Virus record (IMG/VR): IMGVR_UViG_3300049841_000030
Coordinates: 1-36,388 of that record
Origin: a virus
DNA: 36,388 nt
Reading direction: 5' to 3' (one strand)
A program made the translations under genes and the position numbers. Below the pieces are notes generated by a model. The model was not told the DNA's origin and searched no databases. It worked only from the letters and a program-made list of their open reading frames with translations. Below are positions 7,074-15,491 of the stretch, piece by piece (the stretch's first letter is position 1; every line of letters starts with the position of its first letter).

Positions 7074-8683
7074 ATGACGTAGCCACTATTGAACGAGCTG
7101 TAGATACTTTTATAAGCAAAGCTACCCGACAGAACGACCCTTTGCAGGAGTTTTGGAGTACTCGCGACTTTGCCAAGTTCAAGATGATATTTGCTAGTGC
7201 TATACGCCAGCAAGGGCGTTGGGCTGCTAACTATGTTCAGACTATAACCGACCCAAAGATTATGCCACAAGATGGTACAGCTATGACCGACACCCAGAGA
7301 ATCTATATGCGCCAAGAGCTTGAACGCTATATGCCCCGTTTGCGCGACTACATTCATACAGACGAAATCTCACCTATTCTTAAAAAGGCTTTTGAAGCCG
7401 GTGTAGTAGGTGCTTATAAGCGTATGGGCATTACAGCCCATCTTAAAAAAGGTGTTGGTGATATTGAGGTAGACTTTAAGCTTACCAACTCTGGCTATAT
7501 GCAAACTATAGAAGCTCAAGCTGGCTACCTTATCAATAAAAGTAACCTCGACAATACCACAATTGACCGTCTAAGCGATTTGATACATACCAGTAGTACG
7601 AGTGGCGAAACCGCAGCAGAGATGGCGGGCAGTATACGCGATTACTTTAGTGCTAATGAAATGCGCGACGCTGAGGGCAATTTGCTTAGTAACATACCTG
7701 ACTACCGGGCTGATATGATTGCTCGCACTGAAACCAGTAATAGCTTAGCTGAGGGCAACCACGCTGCAATGCAAGAGAATGGCGTACAACTAGTACGTTG
7801 GGTTTGCGCCGGCGATAACCCTTGCGAAGAATGCTTAGGCAACGAAGACGACGGGGCGATTAAGATTGACGAACCATTTACGAGTGGTGATACAGACAGC
7901 CCAGCTCACCCAAACTGTGAATGTTACACTGAGAGCGCAGACGACCAAATAGACCCACAGAATATGGACATCTGGGACGGTAGCGATAATGCCACTGACT
8001 TTGATGGTGTAGGCGCAATGGACAACCCAGATATGCCTAGCCCACGCGAGAGTGGTACACCCACTGAGGGCGCACTAGAAGACGAATTGCGTAGTGCTGG
8101 CTATAGAATGAACGCTGATGGTGATTGGATTAACCCACAGGGCAAACCCGCAACGACTGGCGAAATGCAGAATATCACTGAGAGCCGTGCAGCCCGAGCA
8201 GCCGAAGCTCATATCAACAGCCAGCATATTAGTGTTGAGCAAGCTGACGCAGAAGCCTTTGGTAAGCAAAAGATTGGTACAGTTTTCCACAGTGATATAC
8301 ACAGTGGTAGTGCTACCGGTTCTAGTATGGAACTTGGCAATGCTACTTACGTTGCTCGCGACGCTACAACTGCCGAGCAATACGGCGGACGTACCTACGT
8401 CGTCAATGGTCTTAATATCAAAGAGAGCCAAGTACTTAAGCTTGATGATAGTGGTCTTGCCAATGCCACCAAAGCAGCTCGCGAGATGGCACAAAAGGGC
8501 GGGGGTACATTCAACTTTGATACTGACTTTCCTAAATACGTTCAATCACAAGGCTATAAAGCGGCTGAAATACCAGCCATTAACCCAGATGGTAGTAGAA
8601 ATGTGGTTGGTGTAGGCATAGGTATCTATAATAAAACAGCACAAAAAGCGGTTGCTAACGCAGTAAAGGCGGCAAACAAATGA
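7070..8683 (+). CDS. MuF-like head morphogenesis protein with C-terminal extension
   Basis: The N-terminal ~300 residues form a helical head protein ending in the phage Mu gpF (SPP1 gp7) domain: ADMIARTETSNSLAEGNHAA (about 213-232), WVCAGDNPCEECLGNEDDGA and DSPAHPNCECYTE with the usual Cys/His ladder. After an Asp/Pro-rich linker (about 290-330) comes a separate domain: KIGTVFHSDIHSG (about 400-412), NATYVARDATTAEQYGGRTY (about 425-444), then VQSQGYKAAEIP and VVGVGIGIYN. The second segment resembles the 'Y-x-A-x-D-x-x-x-A-x-x-Y-G' element of ADP-ribosyltransferase-like toxins. MuF proteins are known to carry polymorphic toxin tails in some phages, and a few copies enter the cell with DNA. The toxin assignment is tentative. 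Coupled by ATGA on both sides. Confidence 0.85.
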   Translation: MNDVATIERAVDTFISKATRQNDPLQEFWSTRDFAKFKMIFASAIRQQGRWAANYVQTITDPKIMPQDGTAMTDTQRIYMRQELERYMPRLRDYIHTDEISPILKKAFEAGVVGAYKRMGITAHLKKGVGDIEVDFKLTNSGYMQTIEAQAGYLINKSNLDNTTIDRLSDLIHTSSTSGETAAEMAGSIRDYFSANEMRDAEGNLLSNIPDYRADMIARTETSNSLAEGNHAAMQENGVQLVRWVCAGDNPCEECLGNEDDGAIKIDEPFTSGDTDSPAHPNCECYTESADDQIDPQNMDIWDGSDNATDFDGVGAMDNPDMPSPRESGTPTEGALEDELRSAGYRMNADGDWINPQGKPATTGEMQNITESRAARAAEAHINSQHISVEQADAEAFGKQKIGTVFHSDIHSGSATGSSMELGNATYVARDATTAEQYGGRTYVVNGLNIKESQVLKLDDSGLANATKAAREMAQKGGGTFNFDTDFPKYVQSQGYKAAEIPAINPDGSRNVVGVGIGIYNKTAQKAVANAVKAANK

Positions 8684-9357
8684 AAAAACAACACGACTAC
8701 GGCGAAATGCCATTAACTGAAACCCAAAAACAAGCCAAGCTATTGCAAGGTGCAGTATTACCTTTGGCTGAAAAGCTAGTTAAGCAAAGCGAGAATCAAG
8801 ACGCTAAGCTACTCGAAGTTATGCAAAAGATTGATGACTTTACCGCGGCGATTGCTGACCTAGAGAAGACTAATCAAGATGTGATTATCGAAGCGTTGAC
8901 TGCAAACGCTGATGGTATTCGCAAGGGTATGCCAATAACAAACATTGACGAAGTTACAGAGATATTGAAGAACTTGCTTGAAAAAGAGTATACGGTACAA
9001 TATGACGCGCCCAAAAACGAGATAAACATAGGCGCGGGCGACCCAAAGAACCCGATTGCTGTACGTTTGAGTGATGGTACTAAGTTCTACGATATGCTCA
9101 AGCAGGTTGTATCTGCCCAACGTATGCCTTTCACAAACCCTAGTACTGGTACACAGACACCAATAACACTTACGACTGATGGGGCATTACCTACAAGTAG
9201 GGGTCTAGTACCGTTTAAGTTTGACCAGATTGTACCTACTTGGGACGCTAACAATAACCCTACCAGCGTGGTCTATAAGCAAGGTGGTCAAACTGTCTGT
9301 ACGCTTACAATCACTTGGGACGCTAACAATAACCCAACTAATGTTATAAGGAGTTAA
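8680..9357 (+). CDS. Head-module protein with coiled coil and beta tail
   Basis: This 225-residue protein has a helical, probably coiled-coil first half (residues 10-75 and EVTEILKNLLEKEYTVQYDA). It ends in beta-rich repeats, VPTWDANNNPTSVVYKQGG and ITWDANNNPTNVIRS. The repeats are almost identical in DNA as well (see repeat at 9238). Small capsid-associated fibres or decoration proteins often look like this, and the gene lies between MuF and a large fibre-like gene. No named family is recognised. Confidence 0.6.
   Translation: MKKQHDYGEMPLTETQKQAKLLQGAVLPLAEKLVKQSENQDAKLLEVMQKIDDFTAAIADLEKTNQDVIIEALTANADGIRKGMPITNIDEVTEILKNLLEKEYTVQYDAPKNEINIGAGDPKNPIAVRLSDGTKFYDMLKQVVSAQRMPFTNPSTGTQTPITLTTDGALPTSRGLVPFKFDQIVPTWDANNNPTSVVYKQGGQTVCTLTITWDANNNPTNVIRS
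9238..9335 (+). repeat. 23-bp direct repeat within gene 8680-9357
   Basis: Bases 9238-9260 and 9313-9335 are identical, with 75 bases from start to start. They encode the two TWDANNNPT units near the C-terminus, so this looks like a recent tandem duplication of a beta-hairpin unit. Confidence 0.8.
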
Positions 9358-9358
9358 T

Positions 9359-9508
9359 ATGCCTTATACACTAAACGTATTTACTGGCGAGTTCGACTAC
9401 TACCAGACCGTAGATATACCCCTTATAAATGAAGAAATAGCGCTTGAAAATGGGGTACTGATGGTGGACGAAGCTGGCAACCAGTTAATTATAGAAACCG
9501 AAGCTTAA
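9359..9508 (+). CDS. Small acidic protein, 49 aa
   Basis: ATG 9359 follows AAGGAG at good spacing. The product is acidic and strand-rich (MPYTLNVFTGEFDYYQTVDI, then IALENGVLMVDEAGNQLIIE). It is conserved-looking in shape but not recognised. It fills the space between the coiled-coil head protein and the fibre, with no room for another gene. It may be a minor virion component or assembly factor. Confidence 0.6.
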   Translation: MPYTLNVFTGEFDYYQTVDIPLINEEIALENGVLMVDEAGNQLIIETEA

Positions 9509-9518
9509 AGATATAATA
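9509..9518 (+). promoter_or_regulatory. AGATATAATA box (candidate -10) before fibre gene
   Basis: This decamer contains TATAAT (9512-9517) and lies just after the stop of the 49-aa gene and 9 bases before the AAAGGAG ribosome site of the fibre gene. The same decamer occurs at 16291 and 21876. There is no good -35. Confidence 0.45.
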
Positions 9519-9536
9519 GTAAAAGGAGTTATTTAA

Positions 9537-11855
9537 ATGACAAAAGCATTCTCACAGTTCGGCACAGTTAGCGGGTTACAGCCCACTGACATTATTGGTA
9601 TTAGTAAAGATACTGGTGGTAGCACTTGGAGTAGCCGAACAATCGCGGCTGATAAACTACGCCAATCAATTGACCACACAATGGCTCAAAACATAGGCAC
9701 GAATACCCACCCCCAGATTGACACTCACCTTGCCAGCACTTCAAACCCACATACAACTACTGCCGGGCAAGTGGGTGCGCCGGCTCTAACTACCCTTACT
9801 ACTAAGGGCGATATATATGCTGCAACCGCTGCTTCTACCGTAGCTCGCCGGGCTGTTGGTACTGATAATCAGGTTATGGTTTCAGATAGTAGCCAAACAA
9901 CCGGACTTAACTGGGCGACTGTATCTGGTTCAGCCCCTACCGATACTGATGGTACGCTAGCTGCCAATAGCGATACCCGCGTAGCTACTCAAAAGGCTAC
10001 CAAAACCTATGCCGATACCAAGATTGCTAAAAGCCTAGTTGCTGCCAAAGGTGATTTGGTTGCTGCAAGTGCTAGTGCTACCCCACTCAATCAAACTGTA
10101 GGTGCTAATTATCAAGTACTAGTAGCCGATAGCGCACAGACCACAGGCTTGAACTGGGCTACAGTTTCAGGTACAGCCCCGGCAACAGACGCAACAGTTA
10201 CGTTTACAGATATTACAACTAATGATAGCTCGACCTCTAAACACGGATTCTTAAAGAAGCTCGACAATACTGCCACTCACTATATGGACGGTACGGGTGC
10301 TTGGAGTACACCGGGCGGGCAAGCAGCCTACGACGCTATAGTAGCTGCAAGCGGTGGTGATTATACTACTCTAGGTGCTGCTATTACCGCAGGTAAGAAA
10401 TATATCTTTGTTAAGCCGGGTACTTATACCGAAACTGGCGTGATTGCATTAACTAGTAACACTACAATTGTTGGTGATAACCGCGACGCTACCATAATTA
10501 ACTTTGGTACAAACGCTTATAACTTTACAATCACTGGCACAAGTGGTGTTCATAAAAACAATGTAACAATTGCCAACATCACTATTAAAGATGGCTATAC
10601 CCAAGGGCAAATAAATGCTGACTACATTGATGATTGTACGTTCGATAATGTTAAATTCTGGCGCTCACAAACTGACGGCGCTGGTAATAAACGTCAAGTA
10701 GACTTAAACGGCAATAGCGCTACAAACGTACACTTTAGAAACTGTTACTTCTTGATGGCAGCCGTAGACTTCTCAGCTTCAATTTGCTTTAACGGTGCGC
10801 CGGGGGCAGCTCTAACAAGAAACTCTATTAGTAACTGTTACTTCAACTTCTTAGGTACTACTAACCTATCTAACTGGATTAGCGGACTAGCCTATTGGGA
10901 CATACGAAATAACACCTTTAGCGGTGGATTGAAAGCCGCAACAGTCAGTACGCAAGGCACTTTTGTTGGCAACTCTGTAGACGTTTACGCCGCTAACGGA
11001 CAAATGGCGGTTAGTACCTCTGGCGGTAACGACTGTGTAATAGCCGATAATATGATTGTTATGGGTACTACTGCGAGTTCTTACGGCATAGCACTAGATT
11101 CAAACCTCGTGACTGTCACTGGTAATCAAGTGCTTATGGCGGCTTCAAGCCAAGTTGGTATACGTTTCAGTTCAACTTTTAACCCTACATATGGGGTAGT
11201 TGCTGGCAATACAGTGACCTCAAGCAACTCAACCAGCACTATAGGTATTGAAACTGCCGGAACTGGCGCAGGTGGCACGGTGGTTGGAAACGTAGTCTCT
11301 GGCTGTGCTACTGGTATCAAAGAAACCGCTGGTACTGGGCAAACAATTACTGGCAATAATGTAACCAACAACACTACCCCAATTACTTTAGGGGCTGCTG
11401 CGCAAGAGGTTAATACTGTATACAACAACGTAGGTGATACTGCTTCGACCTCACGGCTTGTAGTGAGAATGAAAAATACTAGTGGTGGTACGATAAACGC
11501 GGGTAACTTAGTTATTCGTAAAGCCGTAGCCGCTGGTGACGAAGTAACTACCAGTACAACTGCCAGTGATGTTAACATCTTTGGAATGGCTGCCGCTGCT
11601 ATATCGAATAACGCCTATGGCTACATTATTGTAGCTGGCAAAACAGTACAACTAACTGTTAATGGTACGACAGATATTGCGATTGGGGACTACATAACTC
11701 ACTTCACGAGTGCTGGTATAGGACGTAAAGCCACTGCTGGTACTCTTGGGACTACCCCGGGTGACTTAGCTGTTGCTTACGCACTCGAAGCATACACGAC
11801 AGATGATAGTAACGGCGTAATCGACGCGGTGATTATCTCGCCACTCCGTATGTAA
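9537..11855 (+). CDS. Beta-helix fibre/spike protein in the head module
   Basis: This 772-residue protein has three parts. Residues about 1-260 contain two copies of a fibre repeat (TTKGDIYAATAASTVARRAV and AAKGDLVAASASATPLNQTV, each followed by QTTGLNWATVSG). Residues about 263-625 form a right-handed parallel beta-helix of the pectate lyase/NosD type (SGGDYTTLGAAITAGKKYIF starts it, with many N-x-F and V-x-G-N-x-V rungs). The last ~130 residues (NTSGGTINAGNLVIRKAV to VIDAVIISPLRM) resemble DUF2190-type capsid decoration domains. Receptor or glycan binding is the usual role of such spikes. Its location between MuF and the protease, not among tail genes, suggests attachment to the capsid. Confidence 0.75.
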   Translation: MTKAFSQFGTVSGLQPTDIIGISKDTGGSTWSSRTIAADKLRQSIDHTMAQNIGTNTHPQIDTHLASTSNPHTTTAGQVGAPALTTLTTKGDIYAATAASTVARRAVGTDNQVMVSDSSQTTGLNWATVSGSAPTDTDGTLAANSDTRVATQKATKTYADTKIAKSLVAAKGDLVAASASATPLNQTVGANYQVLVADSAQTTGLNWATVSGTAPATDATVTFTDITTNDSSTSKHGFLKKLDNTATHYMDGTGAWSTPGGQAAYDAIVAASGGDYTTLGAAITAGKKYIFVKPGTYTETGVIALTSNTTIVGDNRDATIINFGTNAYNFTITGTSGVHKNNVTIANITIKDGYTQGQINADYIDDCTFDNVKFWRSQTDGAGNKRQVDLNGNSATNVHFRNCYFLMAAVDFSASICFNGAPGAALTRNSISNCYFNFLGTTNLSNWISGLAYWDIRNNTFSGGLKAATVSTQGTFVGNSVDVYAANGQMAVSTSGGNDCVIADNMIVMGTTASSYGIALDSNLVTVTGNQVLMAASSQVGIRFSSTFNPTYGVVAGNTVTSSNSTSTIGIETAGTGAGGTVVGNVVSGCATGIKETAGTGQTITGNNVTNNTTPITLGAAAQEVNTVYNNVGDTASTSRLVVRMKNTSGGTINAGNLVIRKAVAAGDEVTTSTTASDVNIFGMAAAAISNNAYGYIIVAGKTVQLTVNGTTDIAIGDYITHFTSAGIGRKATAGTLGTTPGDLAVAYALEAYTTDDSNGVIDAVIISPLRM

Positions 11856-11866
11856 TAATACCTTTT

Positions 11867-11910
11867 GCAAATTGCAGATATACTTGTTATAGAAATATAA
11901 GCGAGGAATT
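11867..11910 (+). promoter_or_regulatory. Candidate promoter before protease-scaffold
   Basis: TTGCAA (11865-11870) and TATAGA (11888-11893) are 17 bases apart, and the spacer includes AGATATAC, a variant of the box found at 9509, 16291 and 21876. A GCGAGG ribosome site precedes ATG 11911. Confidence 0.4.
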
Positions 11911-13437
11911 ATGCAATTAAATATACCAATTAGTAAAGTAGACGAAGAAAAACGTATGGTTTATGGCTATGCGACTGCTGAGGTTTTAGATAGCCAAGGC
12001 GATATTGTGGACTATAAAGCTAGTAAAAAAGCTTTCGGCGAATGGGCTGGTAACATACGTGAAATGCACGACGAAACCCGGGCTGTCGGTAAAGCTCTAG
12101 AAATTAGCTATGACGATAAAGACAAAAAGGTTTTAGTAGGCGCAAAGATAAGTGAGAGCGCTGATGGCGAAAATGCTTGGGTCAAAGTTAAAGAGGGCAT
12201 TCTTGCTGGTTTTTCAATTGGCGGGAAAGTCAACAAGACTGTTCGCGAAACCGTCAAATCAGCAAGCGGTGACGATACCCCTGCCACAAGAATACTTGAT
12301 TATACGCTTGGCGAGCTAAGCTTGGTAGATAACCCAGCTTGCCCCCTTGCAACTCTGGTAATGGTAAAAAGTATTGATGGCAAACTTCAACGCGTAGAAG
12401 AACCAGAACGTGCAAGCAACCCTTACTCGGAATTATGGTGGGTTAAAAAATATATGTCACCAATGGAAACTGAAACTACAAACTATAATGAGAATGTAAG
12501 CAAGCGAAAGGAATCAATGAGTAAACAAGAAATTAAAAAAGATATGTATGCCGCTGGGTTTTTGCTAGACCTAGCTTGTAACTTTGCCAGCTATATTATG
12601 GGCGAGCAATACGAGGGCGAAAACGTAGATGACTTGAACGCTGCTTTAGCTACAATTAAAGCTGCAATTGTAGATGAGCTAACCGAGCCAGACGACGCTT
12701 TAGATAGCGCAATAGCAATGGCTAGTAAAGTAACCAATCTTAAGAAAGGAAGTAAAAAGATGGCAGAGAAAAAAGAAGTCGAAAAGACCGAGGGTGCAGA
12801 AGAAACCAAAATAGTAAAAAGCAAAAAAGAAAAAGTAGAAGTAGAAAAGAATGTAGTCGGCGGCGTTGAGCGCGACGAAAATGGCGAGGTTAAAGAAGAC
12901 GACAGCCCAGCCGAGGGCGAGAGTGCAGAGAATGCCGTAACTGCAACTGAAATTACCCCAGAGGGTGACGAAGAAGCTGGCGCAGAAGCAGACGAAGCGG
13001 ACGAAACCGCCAAGGACGAAGCTGATGGTAAGACCAAAGTAGATGTAAAAGCTGATAAAAAAAGTACCAAACCGCAAGGCTTGGAAAAATCAGTCAATAC
13101 TCTACTCGAAAAATTAGACGTTATGAACGATTTGCAGAAAACAGTAAGCGAGCTTAACGGTAAAGTAGAGCAACTTTCAGCTCTAGAAGACCGTATTGGT
13201 GTGTTAGAAAAGCTACCAGCAGCAAGCAAAGTCAAAGCAAGCTATCACGACGTTAGTAAAGCCGGCGAAGAAGTCGATACCGAACAAGCAGAAGTATCAA
13301 AACTGCAAGAACGGCAAGCGGAATTGATGGCTGACCCACAAGCGGGGACACCACAAGAACGTAACGAAGTCTATAACGCACTTTACCGAGCCAATCAAAA
13401 AGGCTTGTTAGACGATAAAGAAACTAAAAAGGAGTAA
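11911..13437 (+). CDS. Prohead protease (XkdF/U35-like) fused to scaffold
   Basis: Residues about 1-155 are a herpesvirus-type serine protease: MVYGYATAEVLDSQGDIVDY (11-30), the catalytic His in REMHDETRAVGK (about 49-60), the catalytic Ser in ILAGFSIGGKV (about 101-111) and ELSLVDNPACP (about 130-140). Residues 203-508 are highly charged (long Glu/Lys/Asp runs) with a coiled coil near 400-440, which is the scaffold. Two in-frame ATG codons with ribosome sites (12517 and 12760) could make scaffold alone, as in lambda C/Nu3. It directly precedes the capsid gene. The protease matures the prohead and destroys the scaffold. Confidence 0.85.
   Translation: MQLNIPISKVDEEKRMVYGYATAEVLDSQGDIVDYKASKKAFGEWAGNIREMHDETRAVGKALEISYDDKDKKVLVGAKISESADGENAWVKVKEGILAGFSIGGKVNKTVRETVKSASGDDTPATRILDYTLGELSLVDNPACPLATLVMVKSIDGKLQRVEEPERASNPYSELWWVKKYMSPMETETTNYNENVSKRKESMSKQEIKKDMYAAGFLLDLACNFASYIMGEQYEGENVDDLNAALATIKAAIVDELTEPDDALDSAIAMASKVTNLKKGSKKMAEKKEVEKTEGAEETKIVKSKKEKVEVEKNVVGGVERDENGEVKEDDSPAEGESAENAVTATEITPEGDEEAGAEADEADETAKDEADGKTKVDVKADKKSTKPQGLEKSVNTLLEKLDVMNDLQKTVSELNGKVEQLSALEDRIGVLEKLPAASKVKASYHDVSKAGEEVDTEQAEVSKLQERQAELMADPQAGTPQERNEVYNALYRANQKGLLDDKETKKE
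12517..13437 (+). CDS. Possible internally initiated scaffold protein
   Basis: ATG 12517 is in frame (codon 203 of the protease gene) and follows AAAGGA by five bases. A second, ATG 12760 (codon 284), follows AAAGGA by nine bases. Either would give a scaffold without the protease domain, of 306 or 225 residues. Nested protease/scaffold genes are known in lambdoid phages; here it is inferred from ribosome sites alone. Confidence 0.45.
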   Translation: MSKQEIKKDMYAAGFLLDLACNFASYIMGEQYEGENVDDLNAALATIKAAIVDELTEPDDALDSAIAMASKVTNLKKGSKKMAEKKEVEKTEGAEETKIVKSKKEKVEVEKNVVGGVERDENGEVKEDDSPAEGESAENAVTATEITPEGDEEAGAEADEADETAKDEADGKTKVDVKADKKSTKPQGLEKSVNTLLEKLDVMNDLQKTVSELNGKVEQLSALEDRIGVLEKLPAASKVKASYHDVSKAGEEVDTEQAEVSKLQERQAELMADPQAGTPQERNEVYNALYRANQKGLLDDKETKKE

Positions 13438-13442
13438 TCAAA

Positions 13443-14426
13443 ATGGAAATGGACGTTGACACAATATTGTCGCAAGTAGACGACAAAATTTCGAAAGCTG
13501 TTACAGCTACAACCTACACAATGTCGCCACCTACTCGCTCTATTTACTCACCTGAGAATCTAGACCCAGTAATCAAGCACCTTGTACCAACTACTGCACC
13601 AGTTCGTAATATTTTTCCACGAACCGCAGGATTTGGACAAATTGCTACTTGGCGTAAACTAACTAGCCGACTTGACCCACAAGCCGGTGGTACTGGTACA
13701 CGCGTAGGTTTTGCCGACGCTGGAACTCCAAGTTCTACCACCCAAACTTATAGCCTTGCAACCGCAGCCTATAAGAACCTTGGTCGTGATGTAGAAATTG
13801 GACGACAGCAAATTGCTAATAACCGAGGTAGTGCTTTAGAAGATGTGCGAATGCACGAAGAAAAGATTAAAGCCCTCGAAGTAGTTTTAGGTGAAGAAGA
13901 CTGTATCTTGAATGGTGATACCGTAACAACCTCTACCGAGTTTGATGGTCTAGCTAAAAGTATTACCACTAATAGTGGCTCTGCTAGCTTGCTAACAAGT
14001 TCTGGTGTATCTAGTTACGCACAAACCCTTTATACAGCCGGTGCAGACAACCCAACACATCTCGTATGTAGCGCTCGTGAAAACCGCGCACTTGCAGACG
14101 ACTTGCAGGGTTCAGGTTCAATTCAACGAATCGTTGTTGATAATCAAGGTTCTGCTCAAGGTGGTGTACACCTTTCAGAAATCGTTAATGCGGTTTCAGG
14201 CAGTATGATAAAGATTGTTACCAGCCGATACGTTGGCGCATATGCTTATCTTTTGACAGTTACCGATTTATCTGGTGAAAACTGGGTAGAGATGGAAGAC
14301 TTAGAAAGTATGAGTGTTTACGACGTTCCAACTGCTAACCACAGTCTAGTATCTCGTGTATACGAAACCTGTGTTCTAAAAGTAATTGGCGAACCGTTCC
14401 AATACAAAATTTCTGGCTTAGCCTAG
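13443..14426 (+). CDS. Major capsid protein
   Basis: This 327-residue protein follows the protease-scaffold by five bases with an AAGGAG ribosome site. Its content fits an HK97-fold capsid: an N-arm (residues 1-60), FPRTAGFGQIATWRKLTSRL (about 58-77) with the E-loop/beta region, a spine helix rich in charged residues (NRGSALEDVRMHEEKIKALE) and a strand-rich P/A domain (THLVCSARENRALADDLQGS, MIKIVTSRYVGAYAYLL). It is short, with no delta domain of its own, consistent with the separate scaffold. It forms the icosahedral shell. It ends before a strong hairpin. Confidence 0.85.
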   Translation: MEMDVDTILSQVDDKISKAVTATTYTMSPPTRSIYSPENLDPVIKHLVPTTAPVRNIFPRTAGFGQIATWRKLTSRLDPQAGGTGTRVGFADAGTPSSTTQTYSLATAAYKNLGRDVEIGRQQIANNRGSALEDVRMHEEKIKALEVVLGEEDCILNGDTVTTSTEFDGLAKSITTNSGSASLLTSSGVSSYAQTLYTAGADNPTHLVCSARENRALADDLQGSGSIQRIVVDNQGSAQGGVHLSEIVNAVSGSMIKIVTSRYVGAYAYLLTVTDLSGENWVEMEDLESMSVYDVPTANHSLVSRVYETCVLKVIGEPFQYKISGLA

Positions 14427-14439
14427 AAATAATGTTTAG

Positions 14440-14469
14440 GGCTTCTGGGCTGCGTTGCAGCCTAGAGCC
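14440..14469 (+). terminator. RNA hairpin after capsid gene
   Basis: GGCTGC (14448-14453) and GCAGCC (14457-14462) pair across a three-base loop, with a further GGCT (14440-14443) and AGCC (14466-14469) outside a small internal loop. There is no U-tract, so it is more likely a stabilising or processing hairpin than an intrinsic terminator. It separates the abundant capsid message from the connector genes. Confidence 0.55.
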
Positions 14470-14490
14470 GTAACCATTAACAAGGAAATT

Positions 14491-15165
14491 ATGAATAACC
14501 AAAACCTACTTACACAAACAGACTTAGCGAACTTCGCACCAGATTTAGACCTTACTGGTTTTAGCACTGCTACAGTAAGCGGTATCTTGTCGCGCGCGCA
14601 AGCTATGGCTGCGAGTATTAGCAATGTATCTGGTTTTGATTTACAAACCGTTACTGCCGAAAGCGACAGAGCTTTAATAAGTAACAATGGTGAGCTGAGT
14701 ATATGGGTAGAACGTAAACCAATAGTAACGCTGAGCGCCATACGACTTGTTAAAGGTGGTTTCAGTAGCGCTATGACGCTAAGCCAAGGCAGTACGAACT
14801 ATTACCAAATACCGCAACCACAAAGCCGGGTTGTATTTCCTAATCTGTTTTTAACAATGACCGGTACGTATATGGCGGGTGGTAGTACAAACTTACTAAG
14901 TTTACGCGGGGCTAATATGTTTTATGAGATTGATTATATAGGCGGCTGGACACGAGCCAATTGCCCACCTGATTTAGCCGAAGCTATTACCCTACTTACC
15001 CGCCACGTTCTCAATACCCGCAATAACCCTAAAGGAGTATATAGCTTTAAGCAGGGTAGTTATGAAGAAGTGTACTACCGCAGTAACTACACCAAGAGTG
15101 CTTTGGTTGAAGAAGCTGAGAGCATACTAATCAACGGGGGCTACACCCGCAATGTGGTGTTCTAA
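14491..15165 (+). CDS. Head-tail connector (adaptor) protein
   Basis: ATG 14491 follows AAGGAA; a longer TTG start overlaps the hairpin and is disfavoured. The 224-residue protein begins with a helical head (LLTQTDLANFAPDLDLTG) and has a helical C-terminus (CPPDLAEAITLLTRHVLNTR), with beta strands between. This matches gp6/YqbG-type connectors that sit under the portal, and CPPDLAEAITLL is typical of the family. It is first in the connector-stopper-gp10-terminator string. Confidence 0.7.
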   Translation: MNNQNLLTQTDLANFAPDLDLTGFSTATVSGILSRAQAMAASISNVSGFDLQTVTAESDRALISNNGELSIWVERKPIVTLSAIRLVKGGFSSAMTLSQGSTNYYQIPQPQSRVVFPNLFLTMTGTYMAGGSTNLLSLRGANMFYEIDYIGGWTRANCPPDLAEAITLLTRHVLNTRNNPKGVYSFKQGSYEEVYYRSNYTKSALVEEAESILINGGYTRNVVF

Positions 15166-15491
15166 TGATACTAGACAAAAGTGTACTAGTAGCAAACTTA
15201 AACCCTGACGCTAACAATGCCGATAAAGAGGGTTATACCACCTATTCAGGGTTTGCCCTCGGCGCTTATGTGACAATGAACATACAGCCGGCAAGCGCTG
15301 AGTTTACAATGATGTCAGATGGGCAACCGTTCAAAATGTACCGGGCGTTCACTCTAGCTAGTGGTGTAATCGAGAATATGAAGCTGACTGTATCTGGTAC
15401 GAGCGATACCTACTATGTGCGCGGGCGTGAAGTGTACGACTTCGGTATGGGGCAGCACTATGAATTAACCTTAGAAAAGAGAACACGGTAA
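15165..15491 (+). CDS. Head closure (stopper) protein
   Basis: The start overlaps the previous TAA (TAATG). The 108-residue protein is mostly beta (ALGAYVTMNIQPASAEFT, VIENMKLTVSGTSDTYYVRG), consistent with gp16/head-closure proteins. Family membership is inferred from size, fold impression and position between connector and gp10-like gene. Confidence 0.6.
   Translation: MILDKSVLVANLNPDANNADKEGYTTYSGFALGAYVTMNIQPASAEFTMMSDGQPFKMYRAFTLASGVIENMKLTVSGTSDTYYVRGREVYDFGMGQHYELTLEKRTR

Noticed and set aside
8118-8615. Plus-strand frame inside the MuF C-terminal domain
   Set aside because: Overlaps a coherent domain and lacks a start site; composition is that of a shadow.
11126-11578. Minus-strand frame opposite the spike
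   Set aside because: Low-complexity antisense (Val/Thr/Pro) of a beta-helix gene.
12591-13235. Long minus-strand frame opposite the scaffold
   Set aside because: Ser/Thr-rich antisense of the Glu/Lys-rich scaffold; no motif or start signal.
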